Shown here piece by piece: positions 1 to 8,332 of a stretch of 32,988 bases of DNA. The first letter of the stretch is position 1. Every line of letters starts with the position of its first letter. The DNA lies in the NCBI GenBank assembly GCA_020721325.1, contig DYNA01000031.1:1-32988 (forward strand), written 5' to 3'. The position numbers were made by a program, and so were the translations under genes. The notes below the pieces were generated by a model. The model saw only the letters and a program-made list of their open reading frames with translations. It searched no databases and had not been told where the DNA came from. The DNA is from Paludibacter propionicigenes. Lineage in GTDB: Bacteria > Bacteroidota > Bacteroidia > Bacteroidales > JAIFNL01.

Positions 1-133
1 ACACTTTTTTAAAATATCGGTCGAAATTTAATGGAGCTAAATACATTGTTGCTAAATTTTTTTGTCAATTTTATTTAGCAAAATTAATATTTTTTTTCAA
101 TTAAAAAAATAAAATGAATGCTTATTTACATAC

Positions 134-202
134 AAAAAAATAGCAACTAAATTTTCTAAATGCTCACAAAAGCAAATGTTCAAAAAAAGTTGCTATTTTT
201 TT
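134..202 (-). terminator. Inverted-repeat terminator downstream of ackA
   Basis: A perfect 15-bp inverted repeat has arms at 134-148 and 188-202 (AAAAAAATAGCAACT and its complement) around a 39-nt loop. The loop contains a small extra hairpin (TGCT at 161-164, AGCA at 171-174). It starts 18 bp past the ackA stop and ends in a T run when read on the minus strand. It also ends in a T run on the plus strand, so it could work in both directions. The long loop is unusual for an intrinsic terminator. Confidence 0.6.
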
Positions 203-219
203 AAAAGATTACAAAAAAA

Positions 220-1419
220 TTAAATCACCGAAACCACTCTTTGAGTATCGCGTGCAATAACCAACTCTTCGTTGGTAGGCACAACCATTACTTTTACTTT
301 AGAATCGTCAGTAGAAATAATTGCTTCTTTTCCACGCACTTTATTTTTTTGTTTGTCAAAATTGATACCGAAAAACTCCAAATCTTCACAAATCTCTTCT
401 CTCGATTCGATACCGTTTTCGCCAACGCCACCGGTAAAAATAATAATATCAACACCACCCATTACAACCATGTATTGACCAATGTATTTTTTTATACGGT
501 AGTGATACATTTCCAAACTCAATTTGGCTCTTTCATTTCCGGCAGCCGCCGCCTCTTCTATTTCGCGCATATCGGAAGAAACACTCGAAATACCCAAAAT
601 ACCGCTGTGCTTGTTAATCAGCGTATTAAGCGTATTTGCAGATATTTCTTCTTTTTCCATAATAAAAGTCAGCGCACCCGCATCTACATCGCCCGAACGA
701 GTTCCCATAATTAAGCCCTCAACCGGAGTTAAACCCATAGAAGTATCAACCGATTTGCCATATTTGATAGCCGTTGCCGAAGCTCCATTGCCCAAATGCA
801 AAGTAATAATTCGTTGTTTTTCAAATTCTACGCCTAAAATATCGCAAGCACGTTTGGCTACAAACTTATGGCTTGTACCATGAAAACCGTAACGTCTAAT
901 GCCGTATTTTTTATACAAAGAATAAGGCAAAGCATACATAAAAGCCTTTGCCGGCATGGTTTGATGAAAAGCAGTATCGAAAACAGCCACTTGTTTCACG
1001 GTAGGTAAAAGCATTTCCATAGCATAAATGCCTTTTAAATTTGCCGGATTGTGAAGTGGTGCCAATTCAGCAGCCTCTTCTATTTCGGCTATTACATTGT
1101 CGGTGATAAGCTCGCTTTTATCGAACTTTTCGCCTCCGTGCGCTACACGATGTCCAACGGCTTCTATTTCGTCAATCGAACGCAAACAACCGATTTCCTT
1201 GTTGGTTAAAACACCCAAAATGTATTCAATACCTACTTTATGGTCTATAATTTCGCCCTCCAGCATAACGCCTTCATCGCCCATTTTTTGATATTTCATA
1301 AATGAGCCTTTCATTCCAACTTTTTCAACTATTCCTTTAGCAAGAACCTCTTCGGTTTCGATGTTAAATAATTGATATTTTATGGAAGAACTTCCGCAAT
1401 TTAATACTAATATTTTCAT
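220..1419 (-). CDS. ackA: Acetate kinase
   Basis: Interconverts acetyl phosphate + ADP and acetate + ATP in the cytosol; in a fermenter it is the substrate-level ATP step after Pta. The 399-aa protein is full length for the family. It starts with MKILVLNCGSSS and carries the ASKHA-fold signatures FDTAFH, HLGNGAS, GTRSGDVD and FTGGVGENG. Residues known as catalytic or binding in the Methanosarcina enzyme fall at the same numbers here: N7, R91, D148, H180, R241 and E384. The start is the only good methionine at the N-terminus and no Shine-Dalgarno is seen. A 208-bp, almost pure A/T gap separates it from the dehydrogenase upstream, so co-transcription with it and pta is plausible but not shown. 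An inverted-repeat terminator follows the stop. Confidence 0.97.
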   Translation of the reverse strand: MKILVLNCGSSSIKYQLFNIETEEVLAKGIVEKVGMKGSFMKYQKMGDEGVMLEGEIIDHKVGIEYILGVLTNKEIGCLRSIDEIEAVGHRVAHGGEKFDKSELITDNVIAEIEEAAELAPLHNPANLKGIYAMEMLLPTVKQVAVFDTAFHQTMPAKAFMYALPYSLYKKYGIRRYGFHGTSHKFVAKRACDILGVEFEKQRIITLHLGNGASATAIKYGKSVDTSMGLTPVEGLIMGTRSGDVDAGALTFIMEKEEISANTLNTLINKHSGILGISSVSSDMREIEEAAAAGNERAKLSLEMYHYRIKKYIGQYMVVMGGVDIIIFTGGVGENGIESREEICEDLEFFGINFDKQKNKVRGKEAIISTDDSKVKVMVVPTNEELVIARDTQRVVSVI

Positions 1420-1627
1420 TCTATTTTTATAAAAAAAATGTCTTTATTTTTATAATTTTTTTTATTTTTTTATTTCATAAAAATATAAAATAATATTTTT
1501 TTTAAATTTATAAAAAAAAATAATGTATTTTAAAAAATTAATAAAAAAATAATAAATTATGATTTATTTAAAAATGTCTTTTTCTTTTTTCCAAAAAAAA
1601 ATAAAAAAAAAAGAAAAATGATTTTTT

Positions 1628-2584
1628 CTAACGATTGGATTTTTTTCTAATACGATGACCTTTGCTGTCGTATTTATAAAAACCTTCACCGGTTTTTCTG
1701 CCCAATTTGTTGGCACGCACCAATCGTTTTAATACTGGAGAGGGTTTGTATTTTTGGTCGCCAAATTCGTTGTAAAGGTTATCCATCCAACGCACCACTT
1801 TACCTAACCCAATTTTGTCAGCCATTTCAAACGGTCCGAGTGCCAAACCGAAGCTACTTTTCATTACTTCGTCAATATTTTCAAGGCTACTTACTTTTTC
1901 CATGTAAATATCGCAAGCCTCATTAATGAGCGGCACAAACAAACGAACGCTAATCAATCCGGGCGATTCTTCTACCGGAATAACCGTACTGGCTAAAATC
2001 TTTGTAAATTTAATAACTTTTTCATAAGCTATATCGCTGGTGTGCAAGCCTCTCACTACTTCTATAGTGCGTGACTCAGGTGCTGTAGTTGAAAAATGCA
2101 AGCTTACGCAACGGTCTTTATACTGCAACTCATTTGAAAGCTCTGTAATAACTACCGTTGTAGAGTTTGTGGCTATAATAGCGTCTTTAGCTACATATTT
2201 TTCAATGTTTTTGAATATTTTTTTGCGTAAATCGACACTCTCTTCGCGTACACGCGACAAAACTGCCTCCATGACCAAGTCGCAACCCTCTAAATCTTCG
2301 CAATTGGTTGAACCGTGAATGCGCTTTAATACTGCACGTTTCTCACTTTCGGTTACACCCCAACGGTCAATCATTTCATTTAAGTCATTTTCTATACCAA
2401 GGTAGGCTTCTTGTACTTTTTCGTCGCTCAGTTCAATAAACACTACCTCAATGCCTTGTCGGCTAAACATGCGTGCAAGGCTTTGACCTATGCTCCCACA
2501 ACCTACAATTCCTACTTTTGAAAACAACACTTTGGGGCGGTCGGTTACGCCCAAGCCAAATTGTTCTATTGGAAGTACTTTCAT
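1628..2584 (-). CDS. Divergent 3-hydroxyacyl-CoA dehydrogenase family protein
   Basis: A 318-aa NAD-dependent dehydrogenase of the 3HCDH family, which interconverts 3-hydroxyacyl-CoA and 3-oxoacyl-CoA (3-hydroxybutyryl-CoA in butyrate-type metabolism). The N-terminal Rossmann domain shows VGCGSIG (G28, G30, G33), and the C-terminal helical domain includes LALGPFEMADKIGL. The catalytic His/Glu pair is kept (H163 in LHFSTTAP and E175), but other positions differ from the family: the usual HFFNP is HFSTT, the NTS/NSS serine is threonine (NSTT, 140-143), and the asparagine of PGFxxNR is replaced by V213 (PGLISVR). Substrate and even activity are therefore uncertain; a different 3-hydroxyacid or acyl-CoA is possible. 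It lies between pta and ackA on the same strand with gaps of about 200-250 bp. No thiolase, crotonase or butyryl-CoA dehydrogenase gene is nearby to support a butyrate pathway. Confidence 0.85.
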   Translation of the reverse strand: MKVLPIEQFGLGVTDRPKVLFSKVGIVGCGSIGQSLARMFSRQGIEVVFIELSDEKVQEAYLGIENDLNEMIDRWGVTESEKRAVLKRIHGSTNCEDLEGCDLVMEAVLSRVREESVDLRKKIFKNIEKYVAKDAIIATNSTTVVITELSNELQYKDRCVSLHFSTTAPESRTIEVVRGLHTSDIAYEKVIKFTKILASTVIPVEESPGLISVRLFVPLINEACDIYMEKVSSLENIDEVMKSSFGLALGPFEMADKIGLGKVVRWMDNLYNEFGDQKYKPSPVLKRLVRANKLGRKTGEGFYKYDSKGHRIRKKSNR

Positions 2585-2831
2585 TCTTTTTATTGTTTTA
2601 ATTTCAATTGTTCAATGATTTTATTGTCCAATTGTTTTTTTTATAAATTTTTTTTTAAAGAAAATGGTAAAATAAAACTTTTTTTTTAAGATTTCTAAGT
2701 TTAGTCATTTTTTTAGCTTTTTGTAATACAATAACATCAAAAAAAAATTACAATGCAATATTTTTATATACAAATTTTACTAAAAACTATTCATTTTACC
2801 GTTTCTGAAATTTTGATTATTATCAAATATG

Positions 2832-3833
2832 CTATTGATTATTAGCCTGATTAGCAGTAATGGCAACCAAATTCACAATATCGCTTACCGAGCAACCACG
2901 CGAAAGGTCGTTGATAGGAGCAGCCATTCCTTGCAAAACGGGTCCAACGGCTTCGGCACCCGCCATGCGTTGCACCAATTTGTAAGCTATATTACCAGAC
3001 TCTAATGTTGGGAAAATCAATACATTAGCTACTCCGGCTATTTCGCTGTTTGGAGCTTTACTTTTTCCTATCGAAGGAATAATGGCGGCATCGGCTTGCA
3101 GTTCGCCGTCAATTTTAAGGTCTGGAGCCATTTCTTTGGCTAATTTTGTGGCTTCCACTACTTTATCCACCATTTCGTGCTTGGCACTTCCTTTGGTAGA
3201 AAAACTGAGCATAGCTACTTTGGGTTCAATTCCGGCTATTGCACGTGTAGTGCGAGCCGTAGCTACGGCTATTTCGGCTAATTCTTTGGCTGTGGGATTT
3301 GGGTGAACGGCACAATCGGCAAAAACCATTAAACCGTTTTCGCCAAAAGAATTGTCTTTCAAAAACATAAGAAAAGCACCCGATACAACACTAATTCCGG
3401 GAGCTGTTTTAACATATTGAAAGGCAGGGCGCAACACATCGCCCGTAGCGTTATTGGCTCCGGCTACTTCGCCGTCAGCATCGCCGGCTTTTATCATCAA
3501 AGTAGCTAAATACAATGGATTTTGCAACAATTTTAGGGCTTCTTCTTTGTTCATTCCTTTGTCTTTGCGCAATTCAACCATTAAATCGGCGTAATCGCTT
3601 ATGCGCCAGTATGTTTGAGGGTTTACTATTTGAGCTTTGTCGATGTGTTTAAGCCCAAATTCTTCGGCTTTTGTTAAAATATCATCTTCATTGCCTATCA
3701 AAATCACCTGAGCTATTTTTTCGGCTAAAACTTCGTTCGCTGCCCTAAGGGTTCTTTCTTCTAAACTTTCGGGAAGAACAATGCGTTTGTTGTGTTTTTT
3801 TGCGTTTTCTTTAATCTGATTTAATAAATCCAT
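2832..3833 (-). CDS. pta: Phosphate acetyltransferase
   Basis: Converts acetyl-CoA + phosphate to acetyl phosphate + CoA in the cytosol, feeding AckA. The 333-aa protein matches the short single-domain class. Seen motifs include SFSTKGSAKHEMVDK, DGELQADAAIIP and a C-terminal block with ESGNIAYKL and GPVLQGMAAPINDLSRG. The reading frame stays open to 3914, but that extension is basic and hydrophobic and unlike the family. The methionine at 3831-3833 (MDLLNQIKEN) aligns with normal Pta starts, so I place the start there. Upstream, a Bacteroidota-type -7 box lies on the minus strand at 3956-3963. Pathway partner of ackA, with the 3HCDH-like gene between them. Confidence 0.95.
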   Translation of the reverse strand: MDLLNQIKENAKKHNKRIVLPESLEERTLRAANEVLAEKIAQVILIGNEDDILTKAEEFGLKHIDKAQIVNPQTYWRISDYADLMVELRKDKGMNKEEALKLLQNPLYLATLMIKAGDADGEVAGANNATGDVLRPAFQYVKTAPGISVVSGAFLMFLKDNSFGENGLMVFADCAVHPNPTAKELAEIAVATARTTRAIAGIEPKVAMLSFSTKGSAKHEMVDKVVEATKLAKEMAPDLKIDGELQADAAIIPSIGKSKAPNSEIAGVANVLIFPTLESGNIAYKLVQRMAGAEAVGPVLQGMAAPINDLSRGCSVSDIVNLVAITANQANNQ

Positions 3834-3955
3834 GATTTTTAGCTTTTTTATATAAAAACTTATTTTTCTGAGTTTTGAAATAAAATTATAAAACCATAAA
3901 AATACATATTTCAATTTGTTAATATTAAATGTTTTATAGTGTTTTTATTTCGTTG

Positions 3956-3963
3956 CAAAATTA
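3956..3963 (-). promoter_or_regulatory. Candidate -7 box for pta
   Basis: The minus strand reads TAATTTTG, a match to TAnnTTTG, 122 bp before the pta start. No TTTG is seen at the expected -33 spacing, so only the -7 element is supported. Confidence 0.4.
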
Positions 3964-4264
3964 TGAATATTTATTTCATTTCATCTATTTTTTAACATAA
4001 TTTAATTTGCAAAAGCGTGTGTTTTATAACAGTTTATTTTTTTTAATTTTTTTTTCTTTAAAAAAAAAAAAAAAATAAAATAAAAAAAATAAAATCCGCA
4101 ATTCTTATATTAATTGATTGAAAATCATTGCATCAATTGTTCGAAAAAGTGTCCAAATTAATTACCAACCAGTTGTTTATTAACAAATTGATAAGATGAT
4201 TTGCGAATTTTAAATTTTCTATAAAAAAAAATTAAAATAAAATTTTAGATATTTTAATAAAAAT

Positions 4265-4295
4265 TTTGCATCTTTTTATAAAAATTGTACTTTTG
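4265..4295 (+). promoter_or_regulatory. Bacteroidota-type promoter of pepP
   Basis: TTTG at 4265-4268, a 19-bp spacer, then TACTTTTG at 4288-4295. This matches both the -33 and -7 elements of the Bacteroidota primary sigma consensus and is the best promoter in the window. It predicts a leader of roughly 125 nt before the pepP start. Confidence 0.7.
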
Positions 4296-4426
4296 CAAAT
4301 AGATTGGACTAAAAAAAGTTAAGCAAACGAACAATTTGTTTTTTATATTTTTTTTCAAACTTCCGTTTGATATAGAAAAATATAAATTTTTATTACAAAA
4401 TTATTTATTTAATTGAAAAAAATATC

Positions 4427-5713
4427 ATGCGATATGCTCCAATAAATAATTCTTTTTTTAAAGAAAACAGAGAACAATTAAAATCGGAATTTGAAAAAAA
4501 TTCTGTTGCTTTTCTTTTTTCAAACGACGAAATGCCGCGCAATGGCGACCAGAATTTTATTTATAGACAAAGTTCTGATTTCTTTTACTTTACAGGCATT
4601 GAGCAAGAGCAAAGTATTTTGGCTTTGTGTCCGAACCACCCCGATAAAAATTTAAGAGAAATTCTTTTTATAGAAAAACCCGATAAAACCAAAGAACGCT
4701 GGATAGGTTACCGTTTAACAAACGCCGAATCGACACAACTTTCAGGTATTCAAACCATTAAATATTTAAACGAATTTGAATCGATAAGCCGAAATTTGAT
4801 ATTAAATTCTGAAAATATCTACTTAAATATCAATGAATTTGTAAAATATTCAACCGATGTAAAAGCTCGCGAAAACAGATTTTTGACACAAATAAAAGAA
4901 AACTATCCTCTGCACCAATTCAAAAGGCTTGCGCCAAAAATAACGGCAATGCGGTTGATTAAAAAACCCATTGAAATCGAATTGATGAAAAAAGCCATTG
5001 AAATAACCGATAAAGCCTTTCGCCGAGTTTTAAAATTCACAAAATCAGATATTTACGAATACGAAATAGAAGCAGAACTCACTCATGAATTTATCCGCAA
5101 CGGTGCTAACGGTCATGCCTACGCGCCCATAGTGGCTGCGGGCGCAAACGGTCAAGTATTGCATTACATCAAAAACAATCAAAAATGCAAATCGCAGGAT
5201 TTGATTTTAATGGACTTTGGTGCCGAATATGCCAATTATTCAGCCGATTGCACGAGAACTTTTCCGGTAAACGGTAAATTTACTCCGCGACAAAAACAAA
5301 TTTATCAATCGGTTTTGAATGTTTTAAAAACTGCGCGAAAAATGCTTGTTCCCGGAACCATCATTAACGATTACAACTCTCAGATTAAAAATCTTTTACA
5401 AGAAGAATGTCTAAAATTGGGACTTTTTTCAGTTTCGGATTTAAAAAATCAAAATCCTGATAATCCTTTGATAATGAAGTATTTTATGCATGGAACATCG
5501 CATTTTATGGGCTTAGACGTGCATGATGTAGGTTCGTATTACAAACCGCTCGAAAAAGGAATGGTTTTGAGTTGCGAACCGGCACTTTACATTGAACAAG
5601 AAAATATAGCCATTCGTTTAGAAAACGATATTTTAATAGATGACGAGCCAATTGATTTGATGCAAAATATACCCATTGAGATAGAAGAAATAGAAAATTT
5701 AATGGTAAAATAA
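4427..5713 (+). CDS. pepP: Xaa-Pro aminopeptidase (M24B, aminopeptidase P)
   Basis: A cytosolic metallopeptidase that removes the N-terminal residue before a proline. The 428-aa length is usual for bacterial aminopeptidase P. The N-terminal creatinase-like domain spans about 1-170 (FYFTGIEQ at 53-60) and the C-terminal pita-bread catalytic domain about 175-428. All five dimetal ligands are visible: D263 (LMDFG), D274 (SADCTR), H359 (HGTSHFMGLDVHD), E384 (SCEPALY) and E399 (IRLEND). There is no signal peptide. A consensus promoter lies about 130 bp upstream, and the gene looks like the first or only gene of its transcript, with a 127-bp A/T-rich gap to the next gene. Confidence 0.95.
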   Translation: MRYAPINNSFFKENREQLKSEFEKNSVAFLFSNDEMPRNGDQNFIYRQSSDFFYFTGIEQEQSILALCPNHPDKNLREILFIEKPDKTKERWIGYRLTNAESTQLSGIQTIKYLNEFESISRNLILNSENIYLNINEFVKYSTDVKARENRFLTQIKENYPLHQFKRLAPKITAMRLIKKPIEIELMKKAIEITDKAFRRVLKFTKSDIYEYEIEAELTHEFIRNGANGHAYAPIVAAGANGQVLHYIKNNQKCKSQDLILMDFGAEYANYSADCTRTFPVNGKFTPRQKQIYQSVLNVLKTARKMLVPGTIINDYNSQIKNLLQEECLKLGLFSVSDLKNQNPDNPLIMKYFMHGTSHFMGLDVHDVGSYYKPLEKGMVLSCEPALYIEQENIAIRLENDILIDDEPIDLMQNIPIEIEEIENLMVK

Positions 5714-5840
5714 TTTTTTTTTCAAAAAAAAAATCATTTTTTATTGAAAAATCTAACTTTTTTTGTATTTTGCATTCAAATTGAAAAAAAATTTTTTTTA
5801 TATAAAAGTTTGATTTTAAGAAAATTAAAAGATAAAAACC

Positions 5841-7226
5841 GTGAATAAAAAAAACGAAAAGAAAATATTAGACGAATTAACGCGCCGAGTTCTTGAAAAA
5901 GACAAAGAACTTCAAGAAAAAAAAGAATCGGCTAATGTCATCAATTCCAACAAAGAAGCTTTGGTTGAGATGACCAATTTGTCAAAACAAGAAATTGATA
6001 GCATTGAAAAACAAGTGCGTGCCGAAATTATGGCAAATGCTAAAAAAGCAACAACTCGGCGTAACTGGTTGATAATAGCCGGTGTAGTAGTTCTTTTAAT
6101 AGCCTACAACATCATCATGCGCATTATAAACAAAGAGCCACCACCCGAATTGATGCACTTTACGGAAACTTTTGACAATAATAATAATGGCTGGGATATT
6201 TTCAACGAATACGAAATAAAACGCAAAATTGAAAATGGAGTTTATAATTTTAATGCCAATAGAGACGATTGGTGTTTTTGGGACGAAAAAGAAATAATCC
6301 TTCCGAGCCATTACAGCATATCATTGAAAACCACATGGAAACGTGGTTCTTTCGATGAATATGGCTTAATGCTGATGCAAGACAGTGAAAATTACCATAC
6401 TTTTGTAATTCGAGCCGATGGCAATACCGCCAATTCAGTGTACAAAGGCAATACATGGATAAAACTAAATTCGTGGACAACTTCAAAATTTGCAACAAAC
6501 GACGAAGTTACCCAAACCATTGAAGTAAAAGGGAATAAATATTTGCACAAGGTTAACGAGGTTACAAAACACGAAGGCAGTTTGGAAGATATGAAAATAT
6601 CAAAATTTGCTTTACGCGTTTGCGACAAGCAAATAGTTGATTTTAACAGCATTGAAATCAAAAACTTAGCAACCGGCGAAATCATTTTTTCAGACGATTT
6701 TAAAGAAACTTCAAACAATTGGGACGAAAAAGAAAAAAGAATAAAAGAATCGACAATAGAAAACGGAAAATATATATACACAACCGACGACACTGACCAA
6801 TGTTACTGGGCTGTATCTAATCCAAAAATTACTTTGCCACCAGCTAATACCAGTAAATATACTGTAAGAATAAAAATGTATTGGCTCACGGGCGAAGATG
6901 CCAATTTTGGGGTAATGTTTTTAGCCGATGACTTGAATTACACGGCTTTTCAGACTCGTAGTTCGGGCGATTCGCGTTCAATTCGTTGCGAAAATGACCA
7001 ATATACAATTATTCCGGATTTTATAAAAACCGGTATATTGAGCGATGAAAAACACCCTATTAATATGATTATTCATGTGGACGGAAACAATTATGAGTTC
7101 TTTTTGAACGATACAAAAATAAGCATTGGTGATTTCAACTACATGAATATAAATTACTTAGGGCTAAGGGTTTGCGGACATCAAACCATTGTTTTTGATG
7201 AAATTGAAATTATTCAAGAAAAATAA
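5841..7226 (+). CDS. Membrane-anchored protein with duplicated beta-sandwich-like domain
   Basis: Function unknown. The 461-aa protein starts at GTG (5841). A charged, coiled-coil-like N-terminus (about 1-68) is followed by one membrane segment (about 74-93) and a long C-terminal part predicted outside the cytoplasm. That part is an internal duplication: residues about 105-270 and 272-461 share FxxxF..N.W/NNWD, IENGxY, aromatic pairs with W, a central GLM/GVM strand, and an ending LRVCxxQxxxFxxIEI. The pattern resembles concanavalin/LamG-like jelly rolls, as in glycan- or ligand-binding domains, but no catalytic motif is visible. The cysteine in each LRVC could be structural. It stands alone between pepP and xdhC; the next gene starts 56 bp later and may be co-transcribed. 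Confidence 0.7.
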   Translation: MNKKNEKKILDELTRRVLEKDKELQEKKESANVINSNKEALVEMTNLSKQEIDSIEKQVRAEIMANAKKATTRRNWLIIAGVVVLLIAYNIIMRIINKEPPPELMHFTETFDNNNNGWDIFNEYEIKRKIENGVYNFNANRDDWCFWDEKEIILPSHYSISLKTTWKRGSFDEYGLMLMQDSENYHTFVIRADGNTANSVYKGNTWIKLNSWTTSKFATNDEVTQTIEVKGNKYLHKVNEVTKHEGSLEDMKISKFALRVCDKQIVDFNSIEIKNLATGEIIFSDDFKETSNNWDEKEKRIKESTIENGKYIYTTDDTDQCYWAVSNPKITLPPANTSKYTVRIKMYWLTGEDANFGVMFLADDLNYTAFQTRSSGDSRSIRCENDQYTIIPDFIKTGILSDEKHPINMIIHVDGNNYEFFLNDTKISIGDFNYMNINYLGLRVCGHQTIVFDEIEIIQEK

Positions 7227-7282
7227 TTGTAAAAAAACGGGTAAAATTTTTTTTTTTCAAAAAAAGTATTCAAAAAAAATCG

Positions 7283-8041
7283 ATGGATTCAATTTACCAA
7301 CAAATTGCGGAATTAATTAAAAATGGAAAATCGGCAGCTCTTTGTACCATTACAAAGACCGAAGGCTCAACTCCTCGCAAAGCCGGCTCGAAAATGTTGG
7401 TTTACAAAACAGGCGAAATTCAAGGAAGCATTGGAGGCGGTGCTTTAGAAAAAGAGTGTATCAAAAATGCACTTGAAGTTCTTAAAAGTTCTCAAGCTCA
7501 AGTATTTAAACATAAATTGGAAAAAGACCATGCCATGAGCTGCGGAGGTGTGGTTGAGATTTTTATAGAACCCTTGAATGTACAAAAAAAACTCTATATT
7601 TTTGGCGGTGGACACATAGGAAAAGCGTTGAGCGAATTTTCGGAAAAGCTTCAATTTCAAGTTACTGTGATTGATAGCCGAAATGAAATTTTTGCACATT
7701 ACACAAATACAAATGTTAAAACCTTGAATTTAAGTATCGAAAAAGCCTTTGAAACCTTAGAATTTGATGAGAATGTGTTTATTTGTTCGATAATGCACGA
7801 ACATGGCTTAGATAAAGAATTGATAGCCAGTGCCTTAAAACGAAAATTTGCCTATTTGGGAATGATAGGCAGCAGCCGAAAAATAGCTCAAACTCAACAA
7901 TTCTTGCTCGAAAAAGGTTTTGCGCAAGCAGAAATTGAAAAAATAAATATGCCAATGGGTTTATCCATCAATTGCGAAACACCCGAAGAAATAGCCATTT
8001 CAATTTTAGCAAAATTAATTGATGTAAGAACGCAAAATTAA
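7283..8041 (+). CDS. XdhC/CoxI family protein
   Basis: A 252-aa protein of the XdhC family, whose characterised members bind molybdenum cofactor and help its sulfuration or insertion into xanthine dehydrogenase-type hydroxylases. The N-terminal XdhC_CoxI domain has CTITKTEGSTPRKAGSKML and GSIGGGALE (48-56), with SCGG at 87-90. The C-terminal Rossmann-like domain shows YIFGGGHIGKAL (105-116), YLGMIGSSRK and a closing INCETPEEIAISILA. The length is typical. No molybdenum hydroxylase, moa/moe gene or CoxG partner occurs in the window, so its client is elsewhere or it has another role. A small hairpin after the stop may end the transcript. Confidence 0.88.
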   Translation: MDSIYQQIAELIKNGKSAALCTITKTEGSTPRKAGSKMLVYKTGEIQGSIGGGALEKECIKNALEVLKSSQAQVFKHKLEKDHAMSCGGVVEIFIEPLNVQKKLYIFGGGHIGKALSEFSEKLQFQVTVIDSRNEIFAHYTNTNVKTLNLSIEKAFETLEFDENVFICSIMHEHGLDKELIASALKRKFAYLGMIGSSRKIAQTQQFLLEKGFAQAEIEKINMPMGLSINCETPEEIAISILAKLIDVRTQN

Positions 8042-8049
8042 ATTTTCAA

Positions 8050-8073
8050 AAAAGCCGATTGTTTAAGGCTTTT
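8050..8073 (+). terminator. Weak hairpin terminator after xdhC-like gene
   Basis: AAAAGCC (8050-8056) pairs with GGCTTTT (8067-8073) around a 10-nt loop, starting 8 bp past the stop. The stem is short and the T run after it is poor. Confidence 0.4.
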
Positions 8074-8180
8074 ACAAAATGTTATTCAAAAAAAAATAAT
8101 TTTAATAAAAAATAATAATTCATTGTTTTATAGAGCTTTAGTACGTTCTTTTTTTTTTTAATCAAAATTTTGATGTAAAT

Positions 8181-8211
8181 TTTAAAAGACAAAAAAAAAA
8201 TTATAACTTTG
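8181..8211 (+). promoter_or_regulatory. Candidate promoter for secreted SPOR-like protein
   Basis: TAACTTTG at 8204-8211 matches the -7 consensus. TTTA at 8181-8184 lies 19 bp upstream, one base off the -33 TTTG. This predicts a leader of about 115 nt. Confidence 0.5.
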
Positions 8212-8332
8212 TATTATTCTATATTCATAAAAAATAGCAAATTATTTTTACTTTTACAAAAAAGAAAAAAGAAAAAAATAAAGGCTTTTTTATAAAAAAA
8301 GTAATTTGTAAAAAGAACCAAACTAAATAAAA

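Larger units (their letters stand above)
3834..4426. other. Divergent intergenic region between pta and pepP
   Basis: 593 bp without a gene. It holds the pta -7 box (3956-3963), an A/T-only stretch at about 4036-4093 with a long A run, a 7-bp inverted repeat (AATTGAT 4112-4118 / ATCAATT 4132-4138), the pepP promoter (4265-4295) and a small hairpin in the pepP leader (TCAAAC 4355-4360 / GTTTGA 4365-4370). No ORF or RNA gene is recognised. Confidence 0.6.

Noticed and set aside
3834-3914. N-terminal 27-residue extension of Pta in the open frame
   Set aside because: The extension is hydrophobic/basic and unlike Pta, while the internal methionine at 3833 gives the normal family start.
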